Both the position numbers and the translations under genes were made by a program. A DNA stretch of 36,814 nt from an uncultured Clostridia bacterium (GTDB lineage: Bacteria; Bacillota; Clostridia; Oscillospirales; Ruminococcaceae). This document shows positions 6,890-13,779 of this stretch, piece after piece. Location: contig CANPWL010000019.1 of assembly GCA_947584375.1 (NCBI GenBank), positions 1 to 36,814 of the forward strand, given 5' to 3'. The notes under the pieces are model-generated. The model worked only from the letters and a program-made list of their open reading frames with translations. It was not told the DNA's origin and searched no databases. Each line of letters begins with the position of its first letter. The stretch's first letter is position 1.

Positions 6890-8545
6890 TTAACTGTCAT
6901 ATATAGTCTTTCGGAGCAATGATGAGTTCTTTTCAAAGTCTACAATCAGTATTGAAGAGCCTCCTGCACCCGTTCCGTACTCCCAATATCTTTTTTCCGA
7001 TGTGCTGTCCTCATCACCGTAAGGAATTCTTAGTTCTGTTCGGTCATACCCAAGAATAAACGGAGATCTCAGAGATAGGAAGTAAAGCTGATTCTTAGTC
7101 ATATTGGTAGTTATTTTCGGAAGTACATTTTCAAGCATTTTGTTAATGTCAAAAATGTTTGCATTTTTAATTTTGTCAATAACCATATTTAGAACCTTTC
7201 TCTGTCGGTCGGTTCTGCCAAAATCAGTACCCGTTGTTCCCGCAATATGCCTTATTCTTGCGTATGCAAGGGCTTGATTACCATTCATATGGATCTCTCC
7301 GCCTTTTTTGATATAGTCGGTGCCTCTGTCATTCTCAAGATACTTATTTTGCTCACCAAGAGGATCAGTCATGGCTAGCGCTTCAGCATCTGTAATTTTA
7401 ATATCCAAACCTCCAAGAGCGTCAATAATATCAATGAATGAGAAGAAATCTATTTGTATATAATAGTCAATCTGAATATTAAAGTTTTGTTCAATCGTGT
7501 CCATAACAAGTTCCGGACCGCCGTTGTTGAATGCTGCGTTTATTTTATTTTCTCCAAAGCCGGGAATATTAACGTACATATCTCTCATAAATGAGGTTTG
7601 TATAAGCTTTTTGCTGTCCTTGTTAATAGACAATAGAATCATAGAATCTGAACGTGCGTTTTCATCTTCGGTTCTTGAATCACTGCCTATAATAAGTATG
7701 TTTTCAACATTATCAGACGAAATAACGCTTGCTGAATTAGCAACTCTGTCGCCTGTATCTACAAGATTCATAAGTCCGATATAGTGAAGAATAAGCGCAG
7801 ATAGAAGTACAAAAACAACAAGAATTAGCAGGAGTAGAATTAAAAGAAACTTTTTAAAAGTGAATTTTCTTTTTTTCTTTTCTTTTTTGTTTGGCTTATT
7901 ATAATTGTCGTAATTGTATTTTTTTTGACCGGAGCGGTAATCTTTATTATAAGCACTATTGTTATAACTATGAGGCTGACGGTTGTTTGCCTGAGAACGC
8001 CTTCTGCTTTGATGATTATGGTCATTCATATAGGAGTTTTGTCTTGACGTGGGATTTTGATTCCTGTTCGTATAGTTTCTGTTCTGATTATATCTGTTTT
8101 GATTTTTATTTGCTTTATTCTGAAGTCTTGTATAGCGGTCTTCATAACCGAAATCGTTTTGATTATTCATATTTGCTTGTCCGTTTCCTTTGTTTTGATT
8201 TTGATATCCGTAATGTGGATTTTGAACATTTTCTTTATAGTAATCGTTATACGGATTTTGCTCGTAATCATTATAACCGCTAAGGTCATTATAATATCTA
8301 TCATTGCCGGAGCGCCTGTAATTAGGATTCTGAAATGGATTATCTTTCCTTGTATCTCTGTGAGGATCCATATCTATATTTATCTCTTCGTGAAAGCCTT
8401 TTGCAAATTCTGCACCCAGTTCTTCCTCTTTAGGTTCTGCATTAAAGGCTCTGTCGTAATAATCGGTGAAGTTTTTCTTGTTTTTATCGCCTTTAAAGTG
8501 ATATGTTCCATCGTTATTCACAGAATTATTATCGTCATATTTCAT
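6890..8545 (-). CDS. LCP (LytR-CpsA-Psr) family cell-wall polymer ligase with long disordered N-tail, 551 aa
   Basis: LCP enzymes transfer lipid-linked teichoic acids or polysaccharides onto peptidoglycan outside the membrane. Residues 1-220 form a cytoplasmic tail very rich in Asn, Tyr, Gln, Arg and Asp. A basic KKEKKKRKF segment and one membrane helix (about 233-257) follow, then the extracellular LCP domain (about 280-500). Family motifs are clear: ILIIGSDSRTEDENARSDSM, SFMRDMYVNIPG, KINAAFNNGGPELVM, ALGGLDIKI, ALAYARIRH and DFGRTDRQRKVL. The Arg and Asp residues of the pyrophosphate pocket are kept. The AGGAGG at 8576-8581 lies 30 bases from this ATG and serves a 7-codon mini-ORF (8550-8573) instead. 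A wall polymer cluster lies about 13 kb away. Confidence 0.93.
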   Translation of the reverse strand: MKYDDNNSVNNDGTYHFKGDKNKKNFTDYYDRAFNAEPKEEELGAEFAKGFHEEINIDMDPHRDTRKDNPFQNPNYRRSGNDRYYNDLSGYNDYEQNPYNDYYKENVQNPHYGYQNQNKGNGQANMNNQNDFGYEDRYTRLQNKANKNQNRYNQNRNYTNRNQNPTSRQNSYMNDHNHQSRRRSQANNRQPHSYNNSAYNKDYRSGQKKYNYDNYNKPNKKEKKKRKFTFKKFLLILLLLILVVFVLLSALILHYIGLMNLVDTGDRVANSASVISSDNVENILIIGSDSRTEDENARSDSMILLSINKDSKKLIQTSFMRDMYVNIPGFGENKINAAFNNGGPELVMDTIEQNFNIQIDYYIQIDFFSFIDIIDALGGLDIKITDAEALAMTDPLGEQNKYLENDRGTDYIKKGGEIHMNGNQALAYARIRHIAGTTGTDFGRTDRQRKVLNMVIDKIKNANIFDINKMLENVLPKITTNMTKNQLYFLSLRSPFILGYDRTELRIPYGDEDSTSEKRYWEYGTGAGGSSILIVDFEKNSSLLRKTIYDS

Positions 8546-8588
8546 ATTTTTAATTATTGCTCATATAGAGCATTTCCTCCTTCTGCTT

Positions 8589-8617
8589 TTATTAGGAAGT
8601 AATATGCAAAATGTCAA
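8589..8617 (-). promoter_or_regulatory. Promoter of the LCP gene
   Basis: On the minus strand TTGACA (8617-8612) and TAATAA (8594-8589) are separated by 17 bp. The start of transcription would be near 8582, which coincides with the AGGAGG at 8581-8576. Either the 5' leader is extremely short for the mini-ORF, or another upstream promoter is used. The rest of 8618-8771 shows no other feature. Confidence 0.5.
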
Positions 8618-8771
8618 ATACAAGACTCAATAGTGGCGAGACTGATAAAAGTAAGCTGCCATTGGATAGTATGATATAAGTTTTTGTACAATGGCTGTTT
8701 TGTAGTACCGAGATTATAACTTTTGACGTAAACATTTTCGTTGCATATTATATAGTTTTTACACAAAAAAG

Positions 8772-9437
8772 TCAAATAATCAGCTTTTTTGTATTTTCTA
8801 AAATATCAATAAGCATATCAAGACTGTCTATTCGCTTAAACAGAATTTTTTTCAGTTCTTTGTCAGGTTCAGATAAATCAGGGACCATAACAGCCTTACA
8901 TCCTGCGCTGTGTGCAGAGATAATTCCGTTAGGGGAATCCTCTAATGCGATAGCTTCGCAGGGAAGTACGTTAAGTTCCTCACAGGCTTTTAAATAAATG
9001 TCGGGCTTAGGCTTTCCGTTTTTCACCATTGAAGCGCAGATTATCTTATTAAAATAATTTGTCACATTGATTATATCGAGATACATTGATGCGCGTTTAA
9101 AATCGGTTGCAGTTGCAACTGCTGTCTTATAACCGTTATCTTTCAGATATAATAAAAGCTCATCAAGACCTTTTTTCTTCTCAATTCCGTTTTTTAGTAT
9201 GTATTCGTTCATAAGGTCAATACGTTTAGCGCGAACCTTTTGGTAATCAAATGTTTTGCCAAATCGTTTTTTCAGCTTTGCTTCTGTAAGCTTGCCTGCA
9301 AGACTTCTTATAGATAGGACATCTTCTTTTGTCATTTCAAAACCAAAGCTTTTAGCAGATTCGATCCAGAATCTCATAAGAAGCTTTTCTGTGTCTATCA
9401 TAAGACCGTCCATATCAAAAATAACTGCTTTGATCAT
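8772..9437 (-). CDS. HAD-superfamily phosphatase (beta-phosphoglucomutase-like), 221 aa
   Basis: This is a Mg-dependent sugar-phosphate phosphatase or phosphomutase of HAD subfamily IA. Motif I is KAVIFDMDGLMIDTE with the nucleophile and acid Asp pair. Motif II is VATATDF, where the usual Ser/Thr is Thr. Motif III is the Lys in KNGKPKPDIYLKA, and motif IV is ALEDSPNGI. The helical cap lies between residues about 15 and 85. Although the frame is open seven codons further up, the CGGAG spaced before ATG 9437, and a promoter whose start point would fall near 9457, support the shorter form. It stands alone on its strand. The exact substrate is unknown. Confidence 0.93.
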   Translation of the reverse strand: MIKAVIFDMDGLMIDTEKLLMRFWIESAKSFGFEMTKEDVLSIRSLAGKLTEAKLKKRFGKTFDYQKVRAKRIDLMNEYILKNGIEKKKGLDELLLYLKDNGYKTAVATATDFKRASMYLDIINVTNYFNKIICASMVKNGKPKPDIYLKACEELNVLPCEAIALEDSPNGIISAHSAGCKAVMVPDLSEPDKELKKILFKRIDSLDMLIDILENTKKLII

Positions 9438-9463
9438 AATTTTTCTCCGTTCCTTCATAACTT

Positions 9464-9492
9464 AGTATAACACAAAATGCATAAAGTGTCTA
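9464..9492 (-). promoter_or_regulatory. Promoter of the HAD gene
   Basis: On the minus strand TAGACA (9492-9487) and TATACT (9469-9464) are spaced 17 bp. It is back to back with the plus-strand promoter at 9508-9536. Confidence 0.65.
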
Positions 9493-9507
9493 ATTCAGGG
9501 ATTTAAG

Positions 9508-9536
9508 TTGCAGAGTATTCATAAGTATGGTATAAT
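9508..9536 (+). promoter_or_regulatory. Promoter of the small membrane pseudogene
   Basis: TTGCAG (9508-9513) and TATAAT (9531-9536) are spaced 17 bp, placing transcription just ahead of the ATG at 9562. Confidence 0.6.
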
Positions 9537-9561
9537 AATATAAAAAGAAAGTGTGTGTATA

Positions 9562-9760
9562 ATGAGCAAACACAATGGTAAAGCAACAGCGTCAATGGTT
9601 AATTGCTTGGTTTCTTCCTTTGTTTGGATATCCTGATAATGGCTTTTTTGGAGTCAAAAGTGAAAAGAAGCCTTTTGGTATGGCAGGATTGATTATGTCT
9701 GTAATTGGACTTGTTCTGACACTTGCAAATTCTGCAATTGGCGCTTATATGGGTGAATAG
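9562..9760 (+). pseudogene. Frameshifted small membrane protein (DUF4190-like)
   Basis: Two overlapping frames together look like one small membrane protein. The frame from ATG 9562 begins MSKHNGKATASMV, a typical start for short DUF4190-like proteins, but runs into a stop at about 9634. The frame one base over (readable from 9575) has the hydrophobic LIAWFLPLFG and the expected ending SEKKPFGMAGLIMSVIGL, then VLTLANSAIGAYMGE. The switch must lie at about 9595-9625, and part of the first helix seems to be missing. A promoter is intact. Sequencing error, decay or a true short product from 9575 are all possible; the frameshift is an inference from protein style, not an alignment. Confidence 0.55.
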
Positions 9761-9832
9761 GTCGATTATTTATTAAGATTTGCTTATCTCAAATTTAATT
9801 ATGACGTTTAGTTAAAAGATACGGTGATTTTT

Positions 9833-10399
9833 ATGAAAGAGAAAATACTTTATACAATTGCAAGAATAGGAATTTTGCTTATGGCAAATGTTATCTGTTC
9901 AATACTTGCTATAACCTTAGTTTCGTGGGTATCAAATTTATTTGTCACGGGCAGCGGGGGTAAAATCAAAATCAAGGAGGCTTTCTTTGAAAGCGGAGGA
10001 GTTTATTCTTTTGTTGCATGGATCCTTGTTCTGCTTATTTTGTTGATATTATTTATCGACGACGGTGTAAAACATTCTGCATATGAAAGCTATGACAGCA
10101 CGTCAACGTCAATAGTACTTATACTGTTGTTTGCGGTTTATTATGTTCCTGTTTTATTTATGAGCAGAACTTCCGGAAATACCCGAACAGGATTTAAGGG
10201 ATTTTATTTTCCGTGCAAATGGATAAGCGAACGGTTTTCTCTTTCCTATGAGGTTTCTGCACTCATTAGCATTGGCATAATACTTATATTATGTCTTGCG
10301 GGATATGTGTTAGCCCATGCAATATATATGAAAAAACATCCTGTTCTTGACTGGAGAGTTAAGAACCCGAACGAAGAGTATGCGTCAAAGGACGAGTAA
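9833..10399 (+). CDS. Hypothetical multi-pass membrane protein, 188 aa
   Basis: No family was recognised. Four hydrophobic segments can be seen: about residues 8-33 (IGILLMANVICSILAITLV), 58-75 (FVAWILVLLILLILFI), 92-108 (SIVLILLFAVYYVPVLF) and 143-165 (LISIGIILILCLAGYVLAHA). A soluble loop around TSGNTRTGFKGFYFPCKW lies between the last two, and the C-terminus DWRVKNPNEEYASKDE is charged. A GTG at 9824 is in frame, but the GGTGAT at 9823-9828 is better placed as the ribosome site for ATG 9833. It ends just before a bidirectional terminator shared with the carboxypeptidase gene. Confidence 0.7.
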   Translation: MKEKILYTIARIGILLMANVICSILAITLVSWVSNLFVTGSGGKIKIKEAFFESGGVYSFVAWILVLLILLILFIDDGVKHSAYESYDSTSTSIVLILLFAVYYVPVLFMSRTSGNTRTGFKGFYFPCKWISERFSLSYEVSALISIGIILILCLAGYVLAHAIYMKKHPVLDWRVKNPNEEYASKDE

Positions 10400-10420
10400 A
10401 GAATTTGTATATGTAAATAA

Positions 10421-10450
10421 AACAGCACTCCTATTGAAGTGCTGTTTTTT
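10421..10450. terminator. Bidirectional terminator between convergent genes
   Basis: AACAGCACT (10421-10429) pairs with AGTGCTGTT (10438-10446), followed by TTTT on the plus strand and by a T-rich run on the minus strand. It ends both the membrane protein gene and the carboxypeptidase gene. Confidence 0.85.
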
Positions 10451-10461
10451 ATTAACAATTC

Positions 10462-11838
10462 TTATTTTTTATTTTCATTTTCCTCTGGTTTGTAATTCTT
10501 TTTAGTTATTGCTTTAAATATAACAATATAAATAATAATTGCGAAAATTATTATAACAAGAGCGATCTTGAATTGCTTTGAAGAGAAGAATCTGCTTGCG
10601 ACAGCGGCTTCCGCCTTAACTGTGGCACGGGGAAGATCGCTTGTTGCAACCAGTTTAACCGAGCCTATTGTTTCGCCTTCATAAATAAGTTCTAGGTTTC
10701 CCAGATTATCGCCTTTATAAACAGGTGCTATAATATTTTCATCAACGGTTATTTTACGTTCAACCTTGCTTACGTCAATTGAGTTAAGCCAAATTTTTGA
10801 TACCTCATTAGCAGGCTTTAGTGTGACAAAGTCTGCATCTTTACCATAGGAAACATCAGCCTCTGTTATTTCTTCATTTTCTTCAACGAAGACATTATAA
10901 CTCAAATTATCAAAAGCCCACATATAAAGATTTTTGTGATCCTGACAATTATACATTACATCAGTTCCGTTTTTGTTTTTTGCAGGAGCTTTCATAGAAA
11001 CTATAAGATATGTATAACCGTTTTTTGTTGCGACTGACGCAAGGCATCTTCCTGCTTCATCGTAAAATCCCGTTTTAATTCCGTTTACATAACCGTAATA
11101 GAAGTCAGAAGTTTCGTCAAGCAGTGAGTTTGTGTTTACAACAGTAGTACCGTTAGAGAGCGTGTAGCTGTATTTAGAAGTTATTTCGGTAAAAATGGGG
11201 TAGTTGTTTAAAGCGTATTTGCAAAGAATTGCCTGATCTCGGCATGTTGTTACATTATTGTTCCCGTCCAAATCAAGACCGTGTGTGTTGTAATAAATCG
11301 TATTTTTCATACCCAAAGCTCCTGCTTTGGCATTCATCATTTCTACAAAGCCGTCAATAGAACCTCCTATATTTACTGCAAGGATATTAGCTGCCTCACA
11401 GGCTGATGGAATCATTAATGCACAAAGTAAATCATAGTAGCTGAGTTTCTCATTCTTTTGTATTCCTGCCGTTGACGCAAATGTGTTTTCGAGTTCTTTA
11501 AACGCCTCAGAACCGGCAGAAATTTTCTCCTTTTTTAGACCGTCAACATCATCCTTAAAAGCGTCTAAAACCAAAACGCAGGTCATAATTTTTGTAAGTG
11601 ACGCAGGATAATATTGTGTTTCAGAATTAATGTCTATAATAGTGTTTTCTGTATCTAAATTTTCCATATAAACGGCTTCTGATTTAATATTTATATTATC
11701 AGGAGTAAAATCATAAGCACAGCTTGAAATAGCTGACATACATGAAAATATTGAAAAACTTACTGCTAAAGCGATTATTATGCTTAATATTTTATATTTT
11801 CGTTTAGTAGACCTTGTATCTTTTAAGAAAATATTCAT
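10462..11838 (-). CDS. D-Ala-D-Ala carboxypeptidase (peptidase S11, PBP5-like), 458 aa
   Basis: This is a serine DD-carboxypeptidase that trims the terminal D-Ala from peptidoglycan stem peptides outside the membrane. An N-terminal hydrophobic export segment (about residues 17-40) precedes the catalytic domain. The SxxK motif is ASLTK (Ser80, Lys83) and KTG is GIKTGF (Lys255). The second motif reads SAC (Ser145 to Cys147) in IPSACEAAN, where SxN is usual. A C-terminal beta domain (about 310-405) and a membrane anchor IALVIIIFAIIIYIVIF close the protein. The start at 11838 has GAGGG spaced 8-9 bases upstream; an ATG 12 codons earlier lacks a ribosome site. It forms its own transcription unit. 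Confidence 0.93.
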   Translation of the reverse strand: MNIFLKDTRSTKRKYKILSIIIALAVSFSIFSCMSAISSCAYDFTPDNINIKSEAVYMENLDTENTIIDINSETQYYPASLTKIMTCVLVLDAFKDDVDGLKKEKISAGSEAFKELENTFASTAGIQKNEKLSYYDLLCALMIPSACEAANILAVNIGGSIDGFVEMMNAKAGALGMKNTIYYNTHGLDLDGNNNVTTCRDQAILCKYALNNYPIFTEITSKYSYTLSNGTTVVNTNSLLDETSDFYYGYVNGIKTGFYDEAGRCLASVATKNGYTYLIVSMKAPAKNKNGTDVMYNCQDHKNLYMWAFDNLSYNVFVEENEEITEADVSYGKDADFVTLKPANEVSKIWLNSIDVSKVERKITVDENIIAPVYKGDNLGNLELIYEGETIGSVKLVATSDLPRATVKAEAAVASRFFSSKQFKIALVIIIFAIIIYIVIFKAITKKNYKPEENENKK

Positions 11839-12081
11839 TATGTATCCCTCAACAATCAAAAAATTACTATACACAATTATATGTTAATATATAAATATAT
11901 ATTGATATTCGACTAAATTATTATAACAAATATTATTGATTTTGAAAAGAGTTTTTTATATTTAATTTAATTTTAATTTATGGTAAAGATAAAAATTAAA
12001 AGTTTATTATAACTTTGTTATATATTTTAATACAATGAAATCAGTATTTTTGGATAATTGGACAGGGGATATAAGAACTAA

Positions 12082-12825
12082 TTATATGATTGGGGTTACT
12101 TTATATAAATATGCCTTACCTGTTTTACCTGTTTTTTCGACGATTCCAAGATATGATAGAATATTAAGCGTTGTCTGAGCGACATTTCTGTATATTCCTG
12201 CACAATCTGCAAAGTCCTTTGATGTGAAATGTTCAGGGAGATTTTTTGGAATGAACTGTCTGTAATCATGCACACAATTAAATTCAATCTCATCAATAAT
12301 ATCGATTGGTATTCTGTCACATCTTGAAGAACCTCGCTTTTTGTTTTTTGACCATCCGTTTAAATACCTTATATCCTCGACCTCTAAAAGCAAAATTCTA
12401 ATATGCATTCGTGGATTATCAAGGGTATATTTTATTGAATACATCTCATTCACAGCGTCATATATAGAAGCTTTATAGGGGGATTTTCTGCGGTTTGAAC
12501 ATTTTCCTGTTTCGGGGTCCAGCCACGAAATATATTTTATGGCAGGAAGTGCAGTGACAACAGTAACATCACAAAACTCTAAAAAACAGTCAAGCTTTTT
12601 GATCAGCTTATAAAAAGAACGTGTTTGTATTTCTATAATTCCGTTCTCGCTTACTATATCAGCAACAAAGTTTCCTACCTTTACCTCCTGACTTTCAGAA
12701 TAGGGCTGATAGTATTCTTTTAATACTGCATGCATTGTTTTCTCGCCGAGTGTTCCTATTCCTTTTAAATCACGTTTATTTCCTACAATTTTGTCGCAAG
12801 CGAGCAAAAAAGCTTGTCTGTCCAT
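12082..12825 (-). CDS. Uncharacterised protein with nuclease-like core and winged-helix end, 247 aa
   Basis: No named family was recognised. Residues 20-75 have the layout of a PD-(D/E)XK fold: Glu28 in GTLGEKTMHAVL, Asp56 in GNFVADIVSENG and Glu65-x-Gln67 in GIIEIQTRSFYKL, with Gln in place of the usual Lys. A middle part (76-160) contains strands VTVVTALP and IRILLLEVEDI. The C-terminal part (about 175-247) looks like a winged helix: FTSKDFADCAGIYRNVAQTT followed by LNILSYLGIVEKTGK. AGGAG lies 5-6 bases before the ATG. It stands alone between a carboxypeptidase and khpA. DNA or RNA binding or cleavage is an inference from motif spacing only. Confidence 0.7.
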   Translation of the reverse strand: MDRQAFLLACDKIVGNKRDLKGIGTLGEKTMHAVLKEYYQPYSESQEVKVGNFVADIVSENGIIEIQTRSFYKLIKKLDCFLEFCDVTVVTALPAIKYISWLDPETGKCSNRRKSPYKASIYDAVNEMYSIKYTLDNPRMHIRILLLEVEDIRYLNGWSKNKKRGSSRCDRIPIDIIDEIEFNCVHDYRQFIPKNLPEHFTSKDFADCAGIYRNVAQTTLNILSYLGIVEKTGKTGKAYLYKVTPII

Positions 12826-12856
12826 AAAAACTCCTAATAATTTTAATACTTATGAT

Positions 12857-12909
12857 ATTATATATACTTTTCAGATTTATCTTTAAGCGCTGAACAATTA
12901 ACGCTTAAA
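12857..12909 (-). promoter_or_regulatory. Promoter and inverted repeat upstream of the nuclease-like gene
   Basis: On the minus strand TTAAAG (12886-12881) and TATAAT (12862-12857) are 18 bp apart. An inverted repeat TTTAAGCG (12882-12889) / CGCTTAAA (12902-12909), with a 12-base gap, covers the -35 box, which suggests an operator. Confidence 0.5.
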
Positions 12910-12920
12910 AATTTTCTGGT

Positions 12921-12964
12921 TAATAAAAGAGCATCAAAACTATTTTATAAACAGAATTGATGCT
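12921..12964 (-). terminator. Terminator of the ylxM-ffh-rpsP-khpA operon
   Basis: On the minus strand AGCATCAA (12964-12957) pairs with TTGATGCT (12937-12930) and is followed by CTTTTATTAA. It lies 28 bases after the khpA stop, so rimM, trmD and rplS, often found next in Bacillota, are not part of this operon. Confidence 0.75.
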
Positions 12965-12991
12965 AAATTTTCGATATTTGTTTTATTGAGG

Positions 12992-13240
12992 TTATGCTGG
13001 TTCTTTGTCTTCAATTTCAACCATAATTTTTTTACCTTCTTTTGCAGCTTTTGCTCGCATTACTATGCGGATAGCTTTTGCAATTCTTCCTTGTTTTCCA
13101 ATTACTCTGCCCATATCGCTGGGTGCAACGTTAAGGTGAAACGTTATAATACCTTCTTCGTTTGGTTCATCTTCAATAACCTCAATGGAGCTCTTGTCTT
13201 CAACAAGCTCAGAAACTATTGTCATTAGTAGTTCTTTCAT
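12992..13240 (-). CDS. khpA: KH-domain RNA-binding protein KhpA, 82 aa
   Basis: This is a small single-KH-domain RNA-binding protein of the KhpA/YlqC family. In related bacteria it works with KhpB/EloR in RNA metabolism and cell-envelope control. The KH core has the GxxG loop in MGRVIGKQGRIAKAIRIVM, followed by strand KKIMVEIEDKEPA. It starts MKELLMTIVSELVEDKSSIE; ATG 13240 is preceded by GGTGAC at a good distance, whereas the ATG four codons earlier is too close to any site. The length is standard. It is the last gene of the SRP/S16 operon, separated from rpsP by an unusual 225-base gap that holds a structured RNA. Confidence 0.93.
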   Translation of the reverse strand: MKELLMTIVSELVEDKSSIEVIEDEPNEEGIITFHLNVAPSDMGRVIGKQGRIAKAIRIVMRAKAAKEGKKIMVEIEDKEPA

Positions 13241-13273
13241 AATAGTCACCATACCTTTTTGGGTTTATGATCT

Positions 13274-13477
13274 GTTCCGCCAACGGAACTTCTGTGAAAT
13301 TTTTCGACATCTGCTCAAAATGAGCGTTAAAAAGCGTTTTCACTCTTTCTTGTCTTAATACCCCACCAAGAGGAAGCCTACGCTTTTGCAGTAGGCTTAT
13401 AAAAGCAGGAATGATATGTTGAAATTTGTGTGGGGTTTGTAATGAACTCCTGCTTTTAGTCGGTATTAAAGAATACC
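13274..13477 (-). ncRNA. Structured pseudoknotted RNA between rpsP and khpA
   Basis: Read on the minus strand, the rpsP-khpA gap contains, in order: hairpin GGTATT-CTTT-AATACC over the rpsP stop (13477-13462); a perfect 11-bp stem TAAAAGCAGGA (13458-13448) with TCCTGCTTTTA (13410-13400); inside its loop ACCCCAC (13436-13430), which pairs with GTGGGGT (13366-13360) beyond the stem, giving a crossing pseudoknot; an 8-10 bp hairpin AAGCCTAC/GTAGGCTT (13398-13374) nested between; then hairpins at 13325-13313 (GCTCA-loop-TGAGC) and 13289-13274 (GTTCCG-CCAA-CGGAAC type). No good reading frame was seen. It could be a leader controlling khpA, a processed small RNA or a riboswitch-like element. I recognise no known class. 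Confidence 0.7.
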
Positions 13478-13708
13478 ATTCTTTTTTAACAGTGTCTTTA
13501 CAGTATCTGTCGGCTGTGCACCGTTAGCGATCCAAGATTTAGCTTTTTCACCGTCAACACTTACTACTGATGGTTCTTTAGTTGGATCATAGTATCCTAT
13601 TTCTTCTATGAATCTTCCATCCCTAGGATATCTTGAATCAGCAACAACAATACGATAGAAAGGAGCTTTTTTAGCGCCCATTCTTCTCAATCTGATTTTA
13701 ACTGCCAT
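13466..13708 (-). CDS. rpsP: 30S ribosomal protein S16, 80 aa
   Basis: This is a small-subunit ribosomal protein that binds 16S rRNA during early assembly. The sequence opens [20 protein letters not shown] and continues [20 protein letters not shown] then DPTKEP, which are diagnostic of S16. It ends [20 protein letters not shown] then IL. GGAGGTGA lies before the ATG. It follows ffh by 71 bases, as in Bacillus. The stop codon is embedded in a small hairpin that begins the structured RNA ahead of khpA. Confidence 0.98.
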   Translation of the reverse strand: MAVKIRLRRMGAKKAPFYRIVVADSRYPRDGRFIEEIGYYDPTKEPSVVSVDGEKAKSWIANGAQPTDTVKTLLKKNGIL

Positions 13709-13779
13709 TTTAATTTCACCTCCAAAATAGAATATATTAAATTTTGCTATTGCAATTAATTAACTTAATAATACTTAAA

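Noticed and set aside
7497-8602. Several plus-strand open frames opposite the LCP gene
   Set aside because: They mirror the Asn/Tyr-rich coding sequence of the LCP gene, have Cys/Phe/Tyr- or Ile/Val-rich low-complexity translations and lack ribosome sites.
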